Shown here: piece by piece, positions 7,741-18,883 of the stretch
How positions within the stretch are numbered: position 1 is the stretch's first letter
How the letters are laid out: each line of letters begins with the position of its first letter
NCBI RefSeq assembly: GCF_040448675.1
Contig: NZ_CP159289.1
Coordinates: 2,232,001 to 2,296,000, forward strand
DNA: 64,000 nucleotides
Source: Dyadobacter sp. 676
GTDB lineage: Bacteria; Bacteroidota; Bacteroidia; Cytophagales; Spirosomataceae
Direction: 5' to 3'
Translations under genes and position numbers: made by a program
Notes under the pieces: generated by a model
Told to the model about the DNA's origin: nothing
Database searches by the model: none
Seen by the model: the letters and a program-made list of their open reading frames with translations, nothing else

Positions 7741-10700
7741 CGCCAATTTACCAGATACACTCTTCTCTTCGCCCCCCTGGCTAATCATATTGACCTTATA
7801 GTAATACAAACCACTTGTATTTTGTGCAGGTTGCCAATACCATTCATTTACACCGGCTCTCGGTTTGTCAAGATGCTCTTTATGAACCAGTACGCCGCGC
7901 TGGTCGTAAATTGCCCAATCGATTCGGACAATAGGGTTACTTGCAGGTAATGTAGTTTCAAAACGAGCATAAGACGAAGCCGGATTAGGGCTGACAACAA
8001 GCTTCAAGACCTCGCTGTCGTCGGCTATGCGAAAACGGATTCTATAAGGTGCTGCACTAATATTACCGGCATCGTCGCTTCCCGTAACCAATAGTTCGTA
8101 AACTCCCGGCTCTGTCAGCGATTCTATCCAGTTAACTAATAACGAACGCTCCGTCAACGCCTCCATTTTGAGCAATTTTCCGGAAGAATAAGCCAGACGG
8201 GTAAAATCACAGGAATTGTCTTCACACGTCTTCAAAAAAACACTCACACGAGAAGTATCTGCCGAAAGAAAACGATCATCTTCCAAACCAATAACGATAT
8301 TCGACCCCGGCTGAACAATTTCATCGTTCCTGATCATTCTACCATTGAACTTGACAGTTAAAGTTGGAGCGACTACATCCTTAATACTGCCCTGAGGATA
8401 GATAGATACGTTTTTCGCAATTTCCCAGTCGACCAACAATTCCGTTTTGTTATTGTTCTTGTTAAGTTCCTTAATTGTATTGGCCGGATCGAGCCTTACT
8501 TCAATTTTCTCTATCGGGTTAGCCGAGGTGGTCATTACCGTAATGGTATCATGGTATGCAAACCCGGAAACGGTATCCTTTACCTGCGTTTGTCCACCTT
8601 TCGAAAAATAGGTGATTTCGATGGGTAGCTCTCCGTTCGGTACATATCTGCCCAGATTATCAACGCGTACGCTCAGTTTAATCTTCGTAGAAGCTCCGAT
8701 CGTCTTATCCGGCGATTCTGAATAAATCCTAATCCCTTCGTCAGGGTCAACAGTGTAATCGGGATTTGCTACTGAAATCACTTTGAGGGCCGGATCACCC
8801 TGAAGCACCGATTGGTGAATATTCGCAACATTGTATATCCCCGGGTCCTCCTTAACGATTTTCGATGCGATTGCCTTTTGAATGTCACCGATGGGTAGAT
8901 TGTACGTAAATGGGTCCGAAAACATCGCTTCATAGAGCTTAGTTAAGTAGCCGGACGACGGACTCACAAAGCTTTCGAAAGAGTTGGCAATGATCGCTAT
9001 CGCCCCTCTCTTAGCTGCTAAGAGCCAATCCATCGACAAAGGATACCTGTCGTTTGCACCTGGATTAGGGTTGAACCGGGCGCTAAAAATGTTCCCGACT
9101 CCACAACCATTAAAGTACATCATCGGATACATGCCTTGATTGCTATAACCTCTATCGGCATCGGTGATGTAGCCCATGTCCAGGTCTGTAACAGTTGTAG
9201 ATCCATGACCGAAATAGGTGATTAGCCCAACCCCTTCATTTACCTCCGGTGTAATATTGACCGTTTCTACCTCCCCGATCGCTTGCTGCTTCACAAATGG
9301 CTTTACGGAACCCCCCAACGATTCCACCGGATACCTTCGGCTCCAGTGTAGCAAGCAACTGCTTCAATTGCGTGATCTCGGAAACCGATTTCCCACCATT
9401 CAAATGCAATACATTCTTTCTCCAACCATAACTACCTGTGGCGTTATGTTCATATTCCTTAACCTTTTCCAGATAGTCATGTATATTTTGATTAGTCACA
9501 GCACTAAGCCTCCCAACCGGAATCGCAGGCACATCCCTAGCGGTGCCTCCCAACCCCTCCACAAGAAGAATGTCGGAGGCAGGAAAGCCGATCGTAGGAA
9601 CTTCATCCGGCAACTCTCTAACCATTCGCTCATTATGGGTTATAGATTTACCAATCAGATACAAATACTTGTTCTTCTTTCCGTCGGAAATCATATAATC
9701 AACAAAATTTCTGATCGCCACCGGACTCGGCTCCCCGTAGTTGAATTGATTATAAATATCTTTGATGTTGGCTACAAGGGTCGTAAATCCTCCCCCTTCA
9801 GACGTAGAACGGTAAGCCGCATATTCTTTTGAGCCCGCGAGAAGATTTTCACTTGTGATGATGATATAATTGGCATTTAAGGGATATTTCGTACTGAAGT
9901 TCGCCACGCTGACTTTCGCTTTCTGAATTGTCACCGATTCGCTGGTGACCAACAGTCTTGTATCTTTGCCGGCAGATCTGGGCACCATAATTTCCGTTGC
10001 GTTTCCTTCAATGATCACTGGCTTATCTACATCTGTTATATCCATAACAGTACTATTCGCGGGAGCATTTGTGACGTTTAAGCGCGTATAGGTGTCGGAC
10101 GTCTTGCGAAGAAAAAACTCGCTCGTGCTCTTACCCTTCATGTCTGTTTGTTGAGGATACTTTACGGAATAGTAAGTGAGTGAATACCCATCAATAGCAT
10201 TCGTACCTACCGCTTTCAAATTAAGTATTCCTTTCCCTTGAGCATCGAGGTCATTGCTTTCCAATGGAAAAGAGTATTGTGAGCCGCCAAATCCACTGTT
10301 AGGCAGAGCGTAAACCAGTCGAAGCGATTGCTCGTCTTTTCCAACCCGGATCTCAATGTTTTTTGCTCCCGGGCTCCTGCCATGCACCAGTAGCTTCACT
10401 ATGGGTTTATCAACACCGTTATTAACGTAATTTGTAAGCTGGATAGCAAAAGAACTGGCCTTACCTTCCATGGACGCCTTCCCAGTTCGGCTGGCGCCTA
10501 TTTCAAAAAAACTATTGAAAAAAGATGGCCTGAGATATGAATTGGTGCTAAGCGAATATTCATTTTTATAAGTAACCAGATTTTCGGCAATATGGAAGCC
10601 CGCCGGAACATCCTGTGCGGTAACTGCTTTAGTACTTCGGACTGCTCTCAATCCTGCTGTATCACCGACGGTTAAAAAATAGGCGCCTTCATCCGAATAC

Positions 10701-11050
10701 ATACTCCAATATGGATTTATCCGTGAACTTGTCGGCCGGTAAAGCAATGAGTCACTTCCGCCGTCGTTCGGCACAGCATAGAACACAACTTCCTTATTAT
10801 CTGTAGAAATAATGGCTACCTGTTTACCACGATGCCACAGCTGAATCCTGGTAACATCATTGACCGGAAAATCTGCGGGTAAAACGGAAAATGGAAGTTT
10901 GTGTATTCCGGCCTGGGTAATCCCTATTCTCACATAAGGCTTTCCGTAAACAATCCAGTTGTTCCGGTACGGCGGCCCCCATTGTGCGGAAACACTCAAA
11001 ACCTTAAAACTCAGCAGAACAGCGAGGCAAAAAGTAAATCTGAAACTCAT
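7729..11050 (-). CDS. porU2: PorU2-like C25 cysteine peptidase with T9SS sorting domain (frame broken at 9311-9316)
   Basis: Joined length about 1106 residues. A signal peptide (MSFRFTFCLAVLLSF, start 11050) precedes the PorU2-type N-terminus with VRIGITQAGIHKL and LWHRGKQVAII. The gingipain-like catalytic part has the His motif YFGHGS (about 9201-9218) and the Cys motif FNGCGVG (about 9095-9115). After it come CARDB-like beta domains and a C-terminal sorting domain (VVSPNPASSY to the end). It is related to the T9SS sortase PorU but carries its own sorting signal, so it is more likely a secreted or alternative sortase. Frames 9236-11080 and 7729-9354 join if one G of the coding-strand G6 run is dropped, restoring IVGGSVKPF. 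Start 11050 is preferred over 11080 because it gives a cleaner signal peptide. Confidence 0.75.
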
Positions 11051-11115
11051 AGTTATCAAACAAAAAAGGCTGACATACACGAATTATCATGAATGTCAGC
11101 CGGCATATTTATGTC

Positions 11116-14107
11116 CTATTTCTTAACTACTTTTTTATGATACACATCACCGTTTTCAGTGTGTACTTCGAGGATGTATTCACCGGCCGCCAGTTGCGAA
11201 AGATTCAGCTTGAGACCAGTCTGGTCTTTCAGCACAGGTTGTCCTGCTATGTTAACCAGGTTCCAGCTCCTGATCTTTACCGGAGCATTGAGCGCAATTT
11301 CGGCTACATCGGCGATCGGATTAGGCGAAACAACGAAAAACTTCGACTCTTCACGTCTTACGGATACGATAGTCGAGTAAGTACTTTTACCATCAACAAT
11401 GTTACCATCAACTACCGTACTGTTATCGACCTGCTTAAGACGATAATAGCTTACGCCTGTCAGCGGCTTAGAATCGTAGAATGTGTAACTTGTTTCAGTT
11501 TCCGTTGTACCCTTGCCTTCTACTCTGCCGATTTCTTCAAACAGTTTTCCGTTGTAGCTTCTCTCGACAATGAAATGGCTGTTATTTTTCTCAGACGCAG
11601 TTTTCCAATCAACGCGTACCTTTTCATTTTCTGTCTTGGCGCCAAATGAAATCAATTTAACCGGCAATGCACCGTCCGTGATCAGGATTCTCAAAGCGGG
11701 ATCCCCCTGCAAGAGCACCTGATGCACATTGGCCCTGTCTGCGTCATAAAAGGACGCTACGCGTGAATTCTGTGCCACATTATAGGTATATGCTTTTTGT
11801 AGCTTGGTCAACCGGGCAACTTCCTTTGAGGATGTTACCAATGGATTTTCTATTTACGTCGGTTTCCATAAAGATCTGCGCATACAGCTTATCCAGGTAT
11901 TCATTGGACGTACTGGCGTACGCATCCCAGGTATTTCCAAATACAGCCACCGCACCTTTGTTCGGGGCCAATAACCAATCAAGCGACATGGGCCGAACCG
12001 AGGAAGCCGGCGTTGTTCCGAACAAACCGTTACGCCCGCTAAACACGTTATTAACGCCACAACCATTGTAAAACAGAACCGGAAAGTTATTAGGGTTATT
12101 ATAGCCCTTGGCTGGATCACTTACGTAACCGGCGTTGTAATCCGTTTTATCGACACCCCCATGTCCAAAATAGGTTACCATTCCGACCCCGGCGCCATTC
12201 AGCTCAGCTGCAAAATTCATTTCGATCACGTCATCACTGGCAACCGTCTTCAACTTTGGAATGATATTCCCTGAAAAAGGGTTGCTGGTAACGTCGACTG
12301 AAATCGCGTTAAGATAGTCGGCGAATTGGTTAATTTCCGTTGAAGATTTACCACCGTTCATATGAATGACATTCTTTCGCCATCCAAGGTCGGTTTGACT
12401 CTCGTACTTTTGCACCTTCGCGAGGTAATCCAGTACTTGCTGGTTCGAAATTGCCGCCACACGTCCCACAGCCACCGCCGGCACGTCGTCTGGCGCCCCT
12501 GCCAAACCATCCGTAAGCAGCAAATCCGATCCGGGATAACCCACCGTAGGAACTTCATCTGGAATTTCCCTCGTCATCCTTTCTGGAAATGTGTTTGATC
12601 TTCCCAACAAAAGCAGGAATTTATCATCTTTCTTGCCATCCGAGATCATAAAATCAACAAATCTTCTTATTGCCACAGGGCTTGGTTCCCCATAGTTGAA
12701 CTGATTATATGCATCGCGGATGCTAATTACCAACGGCTTGTACTTTTTACCCGGACTAGCATCCCGACGATAGGTTGCATATGCCTCGGCAGAGCTCGTC
12801 ATAGTATTTGAACATACAATAAGATAATCGTAGCTGGCAGGATTGATCTCTTTAAATGTCGCATTTGAAATCTTATTCGCTGCGACAGTAGTTATCTGGT
12901 TGCTAACCAAGAGATTGATTTTCTGCCCATTCCGGTCAATCAGAAGTGCCGACGGATTTCCAGGGATTATTCTCGGCACATCCGGATTGGTAATGTCGTA
13001 GACCTGAACACCTGCTGGAGTATTTGTGATTGAAACGGATGATTGAGTACCGGGACCAACCGCCGGCAATTCGAATTCGTATGAGTTAAGCCCCTGCATA
13101 TTAAGCGCCTGATCATACACAAGTGTAAAATAGGAGACAGAATAACCGCTTCCCTCGTATCCTACCTGAGTCGATTTAAATCCAAGCGTACCAACTCCGT
13201 TGGCATCGAAGTCGCTATCCTGCAAGTCGAAATTAAAATCATAATCATTTAATTCAGAAATGCTGATGGTTCCGACAGATCTCAATGTCGCAGCGGTTTT
13301 ACCCACATAAATCTCCGCAGTCGATGAGCCTAACCTACCTTTCAGATGAACCGACATTTTCTTTGGAGCTGCTCCAACCGGAAATTTGATTTGAAAACTG
13401 AAAGGTTCCGGTTGATAAGAGGATGGGAAGATTATCGAAGATTTCGGATTCAAAGTCTGGATATTGTTCCCGAGGAAATATCCCATGAGCGATGTGCCTG
13501 TATATTGCTTTCCTTCTTCAAAATAACTGTTATAAGTGGATGGGCGGTAGTAAGTCTGGGAACTGTGTGAATATTCATTCTTATAAATCCTTACGTCAGT
13601 TTTCACGTGTGACTGCACTGCAACCGGAGAGGGGTTTGATGAAGGTGTAGCGGTTATCGCCCTATTACCGTTCGCCGCTGGATTAATCGTAAGAAAATAA
13701 GAACTCTCATCCGAATAGATGCTGAAATACGGGTTTTTACGACTTGTACTAAGCCTGTAAAGAAGGGCATCGGAGGCGCCGTCGTTGGGTACTCCATAGA
13801 AAAGAATTTCATTGGCATCCGCCTTGATAATGCTCACCTGCGTGCCACGATGCCACAGTTCCAGCCTATTTTTATCTGCATCTTTGAATGCCTGCGGTAA
13901 ATCAGCGATATTGACTTTGTGAATCCCTTTTGCGGTTACGCCTATTCTAACCCAAGGTTGAGAATATTTACCGGCAAGCCACTCATTTCCATGGGAACCG
14001 CTCCACTTTTGAGCAATGCCGTTCGTGCTTGCGATAAAGACAACGACGACCAGCGCCTTAAAAATCCTCAGTAAACTCAGTGTGTTTAAAGTAGAAAATG
14101 TTTTCAT
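11116..14107 (-). CDS. porU2: Second PorU2-like C25 cysteine peptidase with T9SS sorting domain (frame broken at 11846-11849)
   Basis: Joined length 996 residues; paralogue of the gene 65 bases downstream. The N-terminus has a signal peptide, then WVRIGVTAKGIHKV and LELWHRGTQVSII. The catalytic His motif YFGHGG is at about 12160-12177 and the Cys motif YNGCGVN at about 12052-12072. After the catalytic domain there is a VDWKTASEKNNSHF-type fibronectin-like stretch, common before sorting domains, and a T9SS domain opening FVVSPNPIAD and ending in YHKKVVKK. One extra base in the coding-strand A4 run (11846-11849) separates the 11780-14107 frame from the 11116-11841 frame. Removing it restores VNRNPLVTSSKEVARL. 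Probably co-transcribed with the first copy. Confidence 0.75.
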
Positions 14108-14129
14108 ACATAGATTATTTGTTTTCTTT

Positions 14130-14137
14130 CAAATTTA
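14130..14137 (-). promoter_or_regulatory. Candidate -7 element for the PorU2-like operon
   Basis: On the minus strand this reads TAAATTTG, an exact TAnnTTTG match, 22 bases before the ATG at 14107. The -33 region has TTTTC rather than TTTG, so only half of the promoter is convincing. Confidence 0.35.
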
Positions 14138-14520
14138 GGGAATATACAATATTGAAAATGCAGCCAATAGGCTGTATACAATTATAAATCTACAACAAGT
14201 TTTGAAGTTCGCAAAATTTCGGTAGGGCTTGAAAACGACGTTGAGCAGCGCCAGAGACGACAGTCCAGATAACGACAAAAATGCCCTACTAGTATGTAAA
14301 CAAAGGATATTTCAACTCAGCGGATATGCTCTGATATTACCCTTGCCATTTTTGCAACATAGTAAGTTTTAATTGCCCCCTGCCAAGAACTTACGACCTG
14401 CCATAACTTTTATTTTTGAAATTATACTATTTTCGAAACAAATATTGTTAGAACGATTGTTATCTAGCAACAATTTGTACTTTTCCGGGCTTAGGCCTTC
14501 TTACCATATTTCTTTTTTTC
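14138..14520. other. Divergent intergenic region, no gene seen
   Basis: This stretch separates the divergent PorU2-like and mqo genes. It is AT-rich and must hold both promoters. Short imperfect inverted repeats are present (CAGCC with GGCTG at about 14162-14175, and ATTGTT with AACAAT at about 14456-14475). No open frame with coding character and no RNA gene is recognisable. Confidence 0.5.
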
Positions 14521-14523
14521 GTG

Positions 14524-16050
14524 ATGAATACCAAAAAGTCTTCAAAAACGAGCTCACCTGACGTGGTTTTGATAGGGGCAGGCATTATGAGCGCTACGCT
14601 CGGGGTTCTACTGAAAAAGCTTAATCCTTCCATTACCATCTCTATTTTCGAACGCCTTGACCGCGTCACTGCCGAGAGCTCAGATCCATGGAACAATGCC
14701 GGTACAGGCCATTCCGCTTTCTGTGAATTGAATTATACCCCGCAGCTTCCCGACGGCTCTATCGAAACAAAAAAAGCGATCAAAATCGCCGAGTCATTCG
14801 AGGTATCGAAGGAGTTCTGGGCATACCTCGTCGAAAATGGTGTGATCGATTCGCCTGATACATTTATCCACAATATTCCCCACCTGAGCTTTGTTTGGGG
14901 TGAAGAAAACGTGGACTATCTGCGCAAACGTTATAAAGCCCTTACAAGCCATCACCTGTTTCACGGAATGGAATACACCGAAGACAGGGACGTGATCGCG
15001 GGTTGGGCACCGCTGGTCATGAACGGCCGCCGCACAGATGAAAAAGTGGCCGCTACGCGCATGGAATTGGGCACGGACGTCAACTTCGGCGCGCTGACGA
15101 AGGCTATGTTCGATTACCTGGAAAAGCAGGATGGGGTCAATTTGTTCCTTAACTACGAGGTCGACGACTTGTCGCGCAGGAAGGACAATGCATGGCAAAT
15201 TGAAGTAAAGGACCGGGCAACAAAAAAAACAAGCAAGGTCCAGACCAAATTCGTATTCATCGGCGCAGGCGGCGGATCGCTGCCTCTGCTCGAAAAATCG
15301 GACATTCCCGAGGGTAAAGGCTTTGGCGGTTTCCCTGTGAGCGGCCAGTGGCTGGTGTGCAACAAGCCTGAAATTATCGAGAAACATCAGGCGAAAGTGT
15401 ATGGTAAAGCTTCGGTTGGCTCCCCACCGATGTCGGTGCCTCACCTGGATACCCGGATCATCGATGGCAAAAAAGCATTGCTTTTCGGTCCGTATGCCGG
15501 TTTTTCTACTAAATTTCTGAAAAATGGCTCTTACCTCGATCTTCCGCTTTCCATTAAGCTGAACAATATTAAGCCGATGATCGCTGCGGGGCTGCATAAC
15601 ATCCCGTTGACGAAATATCTGATCGATCAGGTAAGACAATCGCCGCAAGACCGCCTGGAGGCGTTGAAGGATTATTTCCCCGAAGCGAAACTGGAAGACT
15701 GGGATCTCGAAACAGCCGGCCAGCGCGTTCAGGTAATCAAGAAAGATAAAAAGGCAGGCGGCGTTCTCGAATTCGGGACCGAAATGGTGACTGCCGGCGA
15801 CGGCTCATTGGCTGCATTGCTCGGCGCATCCCCGGGAGCTTCTACGGCGGTGTCGATCATGCTCGATCTGATCCATCGCTGCTTTGCGGAGGCCAAAACG
15901 CCGGAATGGCAAAGCCAGTTCAAGAAAATCATCCCGTCGTTCGGGAAGTCACTTTCGAAGGAAAAAGACCTTGCTGCCAAAACCCGGGCCTGGACTACCG
16001 AAGTGTTGCATTTGAGTGCTTCGCACCTGGAAGCAGAATTGACGGCTTGA
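14524..16050 (+). CDS. mqo: Malate:quinone oxidoreductase
   Basis: 508 residues from ATG 14524 (a GTG at 14521 is one codon upstream). Membrane-associated FAD enzyme that oxidises malate to oxaloacetate and passes electrons to quinone, replacing or backing up malate dehydrogenase in the TCA cycle. The dinucleotide-binding motif VVLIGAGIMSATLG is at about residues 14-27, and the family signature SSDPWNNAGTGHSA follows at about 53-66. A second conserved block is FIGAGGGSLPLLEKS. The C-terminal GASPGASTA block is also characteristic. Length and start suit the family. It is a single-gene unit with a terminator 20 bases after its stop. Confidence 0.95.
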   Translation: MNTKKSSKTSSPDVVLIGAGIMSATLGVLLKKLNPSITISIFERLDRVTAESSDPWNNAGTGHSAFCELNYTPQLPDGSIETKKAIKIAESFEVSKEFWAYLVENGVIDSPDTFIHNIPHLSFVWGEENVDYLRKRYKALTSHHLFHGMEYTEDRDVIAGWAPLVMNGRRTDEKVAATRMELGTDVNFGALTKAMFDYLEKQDGVNLFLNYEVDDLSRRKDNAWQIEVKDRATKKTSKVQTKFVFIGAGGGSLPLLEKSDIPEGKGFGGFPVSGQWLVCNKPEIIEKHQAKVYGKASVGSPPMSVPHLDTRIIDGKKALLFGPYAGFSTKFLKNGSYLDLPLSIKLNNIKPMIAAGLHNIPLTKYLIDQVRQSPQDRLEALKDYFPEAKLEDWDLETAGQRVQVIKKDKKAGGVLEFGTEMVTAGDGSLAALLGASPGASTAVSIMLDLIHRCFAEAKTPEWQSQFKKIIPSFGKSLSKEKDLAAKTRAWTTEVLHLSASHLEAELTA

Positions 16051-16070
16051 TTCAGAATGCTCGACATTGA

Positions 16071-16096
16071 AAAGCCCTGGAGGTCCGGGGCTTTTT
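16071..16096. terminator. Bidirectional intrinsic terminator
   Basis: AAAGCCCTGG (16071-16080) pairs with CCGGGGCTTT (16085-16094) with one T-G wobble and a 4-base loop, followed by TTTTT on the plus strand. On the minus strand the stem is followed by TTTTC. It lies between the convergent mqo and Uma2 genes. Confidence 0.75.
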
Positions 16097-16101
16097 GTCT
16101 T

Positions 16102-16692
16102 TTATTCGATAAATACTTCCGAAAGATCAATTGTAAGATCAGGAAAAACAGCCGAGCATAGCAATTCGCCGTTTACCTTCGGATGTTGTCCCACAAATTT
16201 GCCTGATTCGTCGAGTAAGAAAATATTGACGTGCTCATATTCAGGATAAACTACCCAATATTCCCGCACACCGCTTTCTTCATACACATTAAATTTTTGG
16301 CTTATCTCCCTTGGCGAACTGCCGGGTGAGAGCACTTCGATCACCAGTTCGGGCGCTCCCAAACAACCTCGGTCGTCCAGTTTGGATAAATCACATATTA
16401 CGCAAATATCCGGCTGCAAAACCGTTGTGATCTCCTGATTGCTCTTCTTGTCCTTTATTGGTAGCCTTACATCAAATGGAGCTGAATATGCGCGACAGGG
16501 GTGTTCTTTAATTTGATTTCCAATGGCCAGACTTAAATTCCAAACAATACCCTGATGTCGCCGCGACGGAGCAGGCGACATTTTATAAATATATCCTCTG
16601 ATCAGTTCCAGACGTTCCTTGAATTGCCATTTCAGGTAATCCGCATAAGTATATTGCCTGGTAAGGTCCAGCTGGTCGAAACTTGTGATCAT
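16102..16692 (-). CDS. Uma2-family (DUF820) putative PD-(D/E)XK nuclease
   Basis: 196 residues, the usual size of this family. It shows the family order: LELIRGYIYKMSPAPSRRHQ near the N-terminus, LQPDICVICD (metal-binding Asp), PELVIEVLSPGSS (Glu in the nuclease core), and KFNVYEESGVREYWVV with the catalytic Lys and the Glu-Tyr-Trp signature. The biological role of these restriction-like nucleases is not established; they are abundant in cyanobacteria and Bacteroidota and often stand alone, as here. The start at 16692 is the first ATG, with the family-typical YTYADYLKW a few residues in. Confidence 0.85.
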   Translation of the reverse strand: MITSFDQLDLTRQYTYADYLKWQFKERLELIRGYIYKMSPAPSRRHQGIVWNLSLAIGNQIKEHPCRAYSAPFDVRLPIKDKKSNQEITTVLQPDICVICDLSKLDDRGCLGAPELVIEVLSPGSSPREISQKFNVYEESGVREYWVVYPEYEHVNIFLLDESGKFVGQHPKVNGELLCSAVFPDLTIDLSEVFIE

Positions 16693-16791
16693 TGGCCAGT
16701 TCGTTTTTTACAATATTACCAAATTAAGCCCTATTTCCATTGCTAACCAACCGGTTCGATGCGCAAACCCATCATTTGGATAAGAAACAGG

Positions 16792-17637
16792 TCAGAACGC
16801 CAGCGATCTCAGAAACCGCAGCCCGTCAACGGCTATCGCCTCGCGCGACGGTTCGACCTGACGCCAGATCGACGCGGCTTTGGCAATAACCTTTACATCC
16901 GGAGTGAAGGATTCAATCACAATGTCCCCCGGATAATGAATGTGGTCGAGTGCGGCAAAAATGCGGTCCCAGTTAATCTGATCATTGCCGGGTGTGCCGC
17001 GGTCGCTGCCCGAAGCGTGTAAAAGCCCCAGCCTGTTTCCGGCTTTCCGGATGGCGAGCCCCGGGTCCTTTTCTTCCAGATTCATGTGGAAGGTATCGAG
17101 ATGTACCTGCAATGCATCGCTCCCCACCTCTTCGATCATGCGCAAGGCCTGGTCGCAGGTATTGATAAAATCGGTTTCATACCGGTTCAGCGGTTCTATT
17201 GCCAGTTTGACCTCATGCCTTGCCGCGAAATCGGCAAGTATTCTCAGGTTCGCAGCAACCTGCGCCCACTGCTTCCGCTTCTGATCGTCCGGCACAAGTT
17301 CGGCCCGGCCTACCGCCGAATAAATGGGCCCGGCTACCAGCTTGCTGCCCAATACCGGCGCAATGCGGATCAGCGCTTCCACGTATTCAATGGCCGTCAT
17401 CTGGTCCTTTCTAGTACCTCTCAAATCCCGCCCCGGTCCTGTGGCCGCACAAACAGACCTGCAAGCCAGCCCGTTGTCGTCCAAAGCCTTTCTCACCAAT
17501 TCAGGATCGATATTAGCGGGATCTTCCAATGCTATTTCAACGAAATCAAACCCCCACTCCCTGAACTGCGGAAAAAATGAGGTGCTTTCGTTCGTGAATG
17601 GTGAAGAAAACAGGTAGGTATTGATACCGAACTTCAT
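16792..17637 (-). CDS. Sugar (phosphate) isomerase/epimerase, TIM barrel
   Basis: 281 residues of the xylose-isomerase-like TIM-barrel superfamily, closest in pattern to D-tagatose/D-psicose 3-epimerases. Candidate metal-binding residues are seen in order: Glu in IEPLNRYE, Asp and His in HLDTFHMN, His in LLHASGSDRGTPG and Glu in VIESF. The N-terminus MKFGINTYLFSSPF is typical of the family. It is the last gene of a three-gene minus-strand set with the FG-GAP protein (6 bases upstream) and the PVC-type cytochrome-like protein, which suggests a role in sugar oxidation or epimerisation in the periplasm-linked pathway. The actual substrate is not predictable from sequence. Confidence 0.8.
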   Translation of the reverse strand: MKFGINTYLFSSPFTNESTSFFPQFREWGFDFVEIALEDPANIDPELVRKALDDNGLACRSVCAATGPGRDLRGTRKDQMTAIEYVEALIRIAPVLGSKLVAGPIYSAVGRAELVPDDQKRKQWAQVAANLRILADFAARHEVKLAIEPLNRYETDFINTCDQALRMIEEVGSDALQVHLDTFHMNLEEKDPGLAIRKAGNRLGLLHASGSDRGTPGNDQINWDRIFAALDHIHYPGDIVIESFTPDVKVIAKAASIWRQVEPSREAIAVDGLRFLRSLAF

Positions 17638-17643
17638 GAATGT

Positions 17644-18852
17644 CTACTTCGCTTTTTGCTGTGTAAAAACGCGTACACCCTTTTTGTTACCCGTAACGAT
17701 GTCGAGCAGGCCATCGCCGTTCAGGTCTTCGACCGTCACGTGCAGCCCTACACCCGAATTGTCATCAATATCGTGCCTGATCCACGTTGGCACTTTGCCG
17801 GGTTTATATTCAAACCATGAAATGAATGCAGGCTCGAATTCACCCGGGTCGTTTCCGTTGTGGGCGAAATAGCGTTTGCCGGTAATAAAATCGGGGTGCC
17901 CATCGCCGTTGATATCTGCAAGCGCCAGCCCGTGTGTCTGTGAAATGGTTTTGTCGATGTCGTGGTGAATCCAGACAGTCTGATCGCCTTCTTTCCTTTG
18001 CTCATGCCACCACATGCCGTAGTTGTGGGCAGAGGCGCTGAGTACGTCGTTCAGGCCATCGCCATTCAGGTCCAGCACGTACATTTGCGAACAATCCTGC
18101 CCCAGGTCAGCAGGGTGAAATTTCCAGTCCTCCTCTTTGGCATGTTTGGCTGGTCCTTCGGCGGGGCCTTCCCACCAGCCGCTTTTCACGATTACATCCT
18201 TGCGCCCGTCACCATTAATATCGCCATAGCCGATCCCGTGCGTGTACATGTGGGTGGAATTATTGGGGTCGTTGCTTATAATGTATTTCTCCCAGGTTGT
18301 ATCGCCCTTTTTCGACGGGCATTTCAACCAGATTACCTTTTTCGCAGTCGGGTCGTTGCAAAGCAGGTCGAGGCGGCCGTCGCCATCGATGTCCACCAAC
18401 TGAGGCGATTCATTCCCTACCGAAGAATAAATGATATGCATTGGCCAGTGACCTGGCTTGTTCTTGGGGTTTTCGTGCCAGGCGGCCGCTTTTCCCGGCC
18501 AATCGATACGGATAAGGTCGATCCAGCCATCCTGGTTCACGTCCATTGCAAAATCCAGGAACGAATCGCTATAACTGCCGTTGACGATGAATGAATCCGG
18601 CCTGGCCAGCTCGTGTGCTTTCCAGTCGGGCGCTTCGAACCAGTATGCACCCGAAAGAATATCTTTTTTCCCATCCTTGTTCACGTCGCCCATGGCAGCC
18701 CCCTCGGCAATAAACCGTTTGGTCAGTTCCGTTTTTTTGAAGCTGATCGCCGCTCCGTTCTTTGCTTTCGTTTGCGCGGACGCGGTAAAACCGCCAAATG
18801 CGATTATATGGGTCAGACAAAGCCACTTGAAAATTCTTCGGTTCAAAAGCAT
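17644..18852 (-). CDS. Secreted FG-GAP/VCBS repeat protein
   Basis: 402 residues with an N-terminal signal peptide ending near TASAQ. At least six FG-GAP-type calcium-binding loops are seen in register, for example DVNKDGKKD, DVNQDGWID, DIDGDGRLD, DINGDGRKD, DLNGDGLND and DINGDGHPD, the layout of a seven-bladed propeller. No sorting domain or lipobox is present, so it is probably periplasmic. It lies between a haem-binding PVC-type protein (31 bases upstream) and an isomerase/epimerase (6 bases downstream); this combination recurs in sugar-degradation clusters of Bacteroidota and Planctomycetes. Confidence 0.8.
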   Translation of the reverse strand: MLLNRRIFKWLCLTHIIAFGGFTASAQTKAKNGAAISFKKTELTKRFIAEGAAMGDVNKDGKKDILSGAYWFEAPDWKAHELARPDSFIVNGSYSDSFLDFAMDVNQDGWIDLIRIDWPGKAAAWHENPKNKPGHWPMHIIYSSVGNESPQLVDIDGDGRLDLLCNDPTAKKVIWLKCPSKKGDTTWEKYIISNDPNNSTHMYTHGIGYGDINGDGRKDVIVKSGWWEGPAEGPAKHAKEEDWKFHPADLGQDCSQMYVLDLNGDGLNDVLSASAHNYGMWWHEQRKEGDQTVWIHHDIDKTISQTHGLALADINGDGHPDFITGKRYFAHNGNDPGEFEPAFISWFEYKPGKVPTWIRHDIDDNSGVGLHVTVEDLNGDGLLDIVTGNKKGVRVFTQQKAK

Positions 18853-18883
18853 CAGTTTATGGGTTTAGATGATTACTCAAATA

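Noticed and set aside
9311..9316. Programmed frameshifting in the peptidase gene
   Set aside because: No slippery heptamer plus structure was recognised, and the same one-base excess occurs in six other unrelated genes, so a technical cause is more likely.
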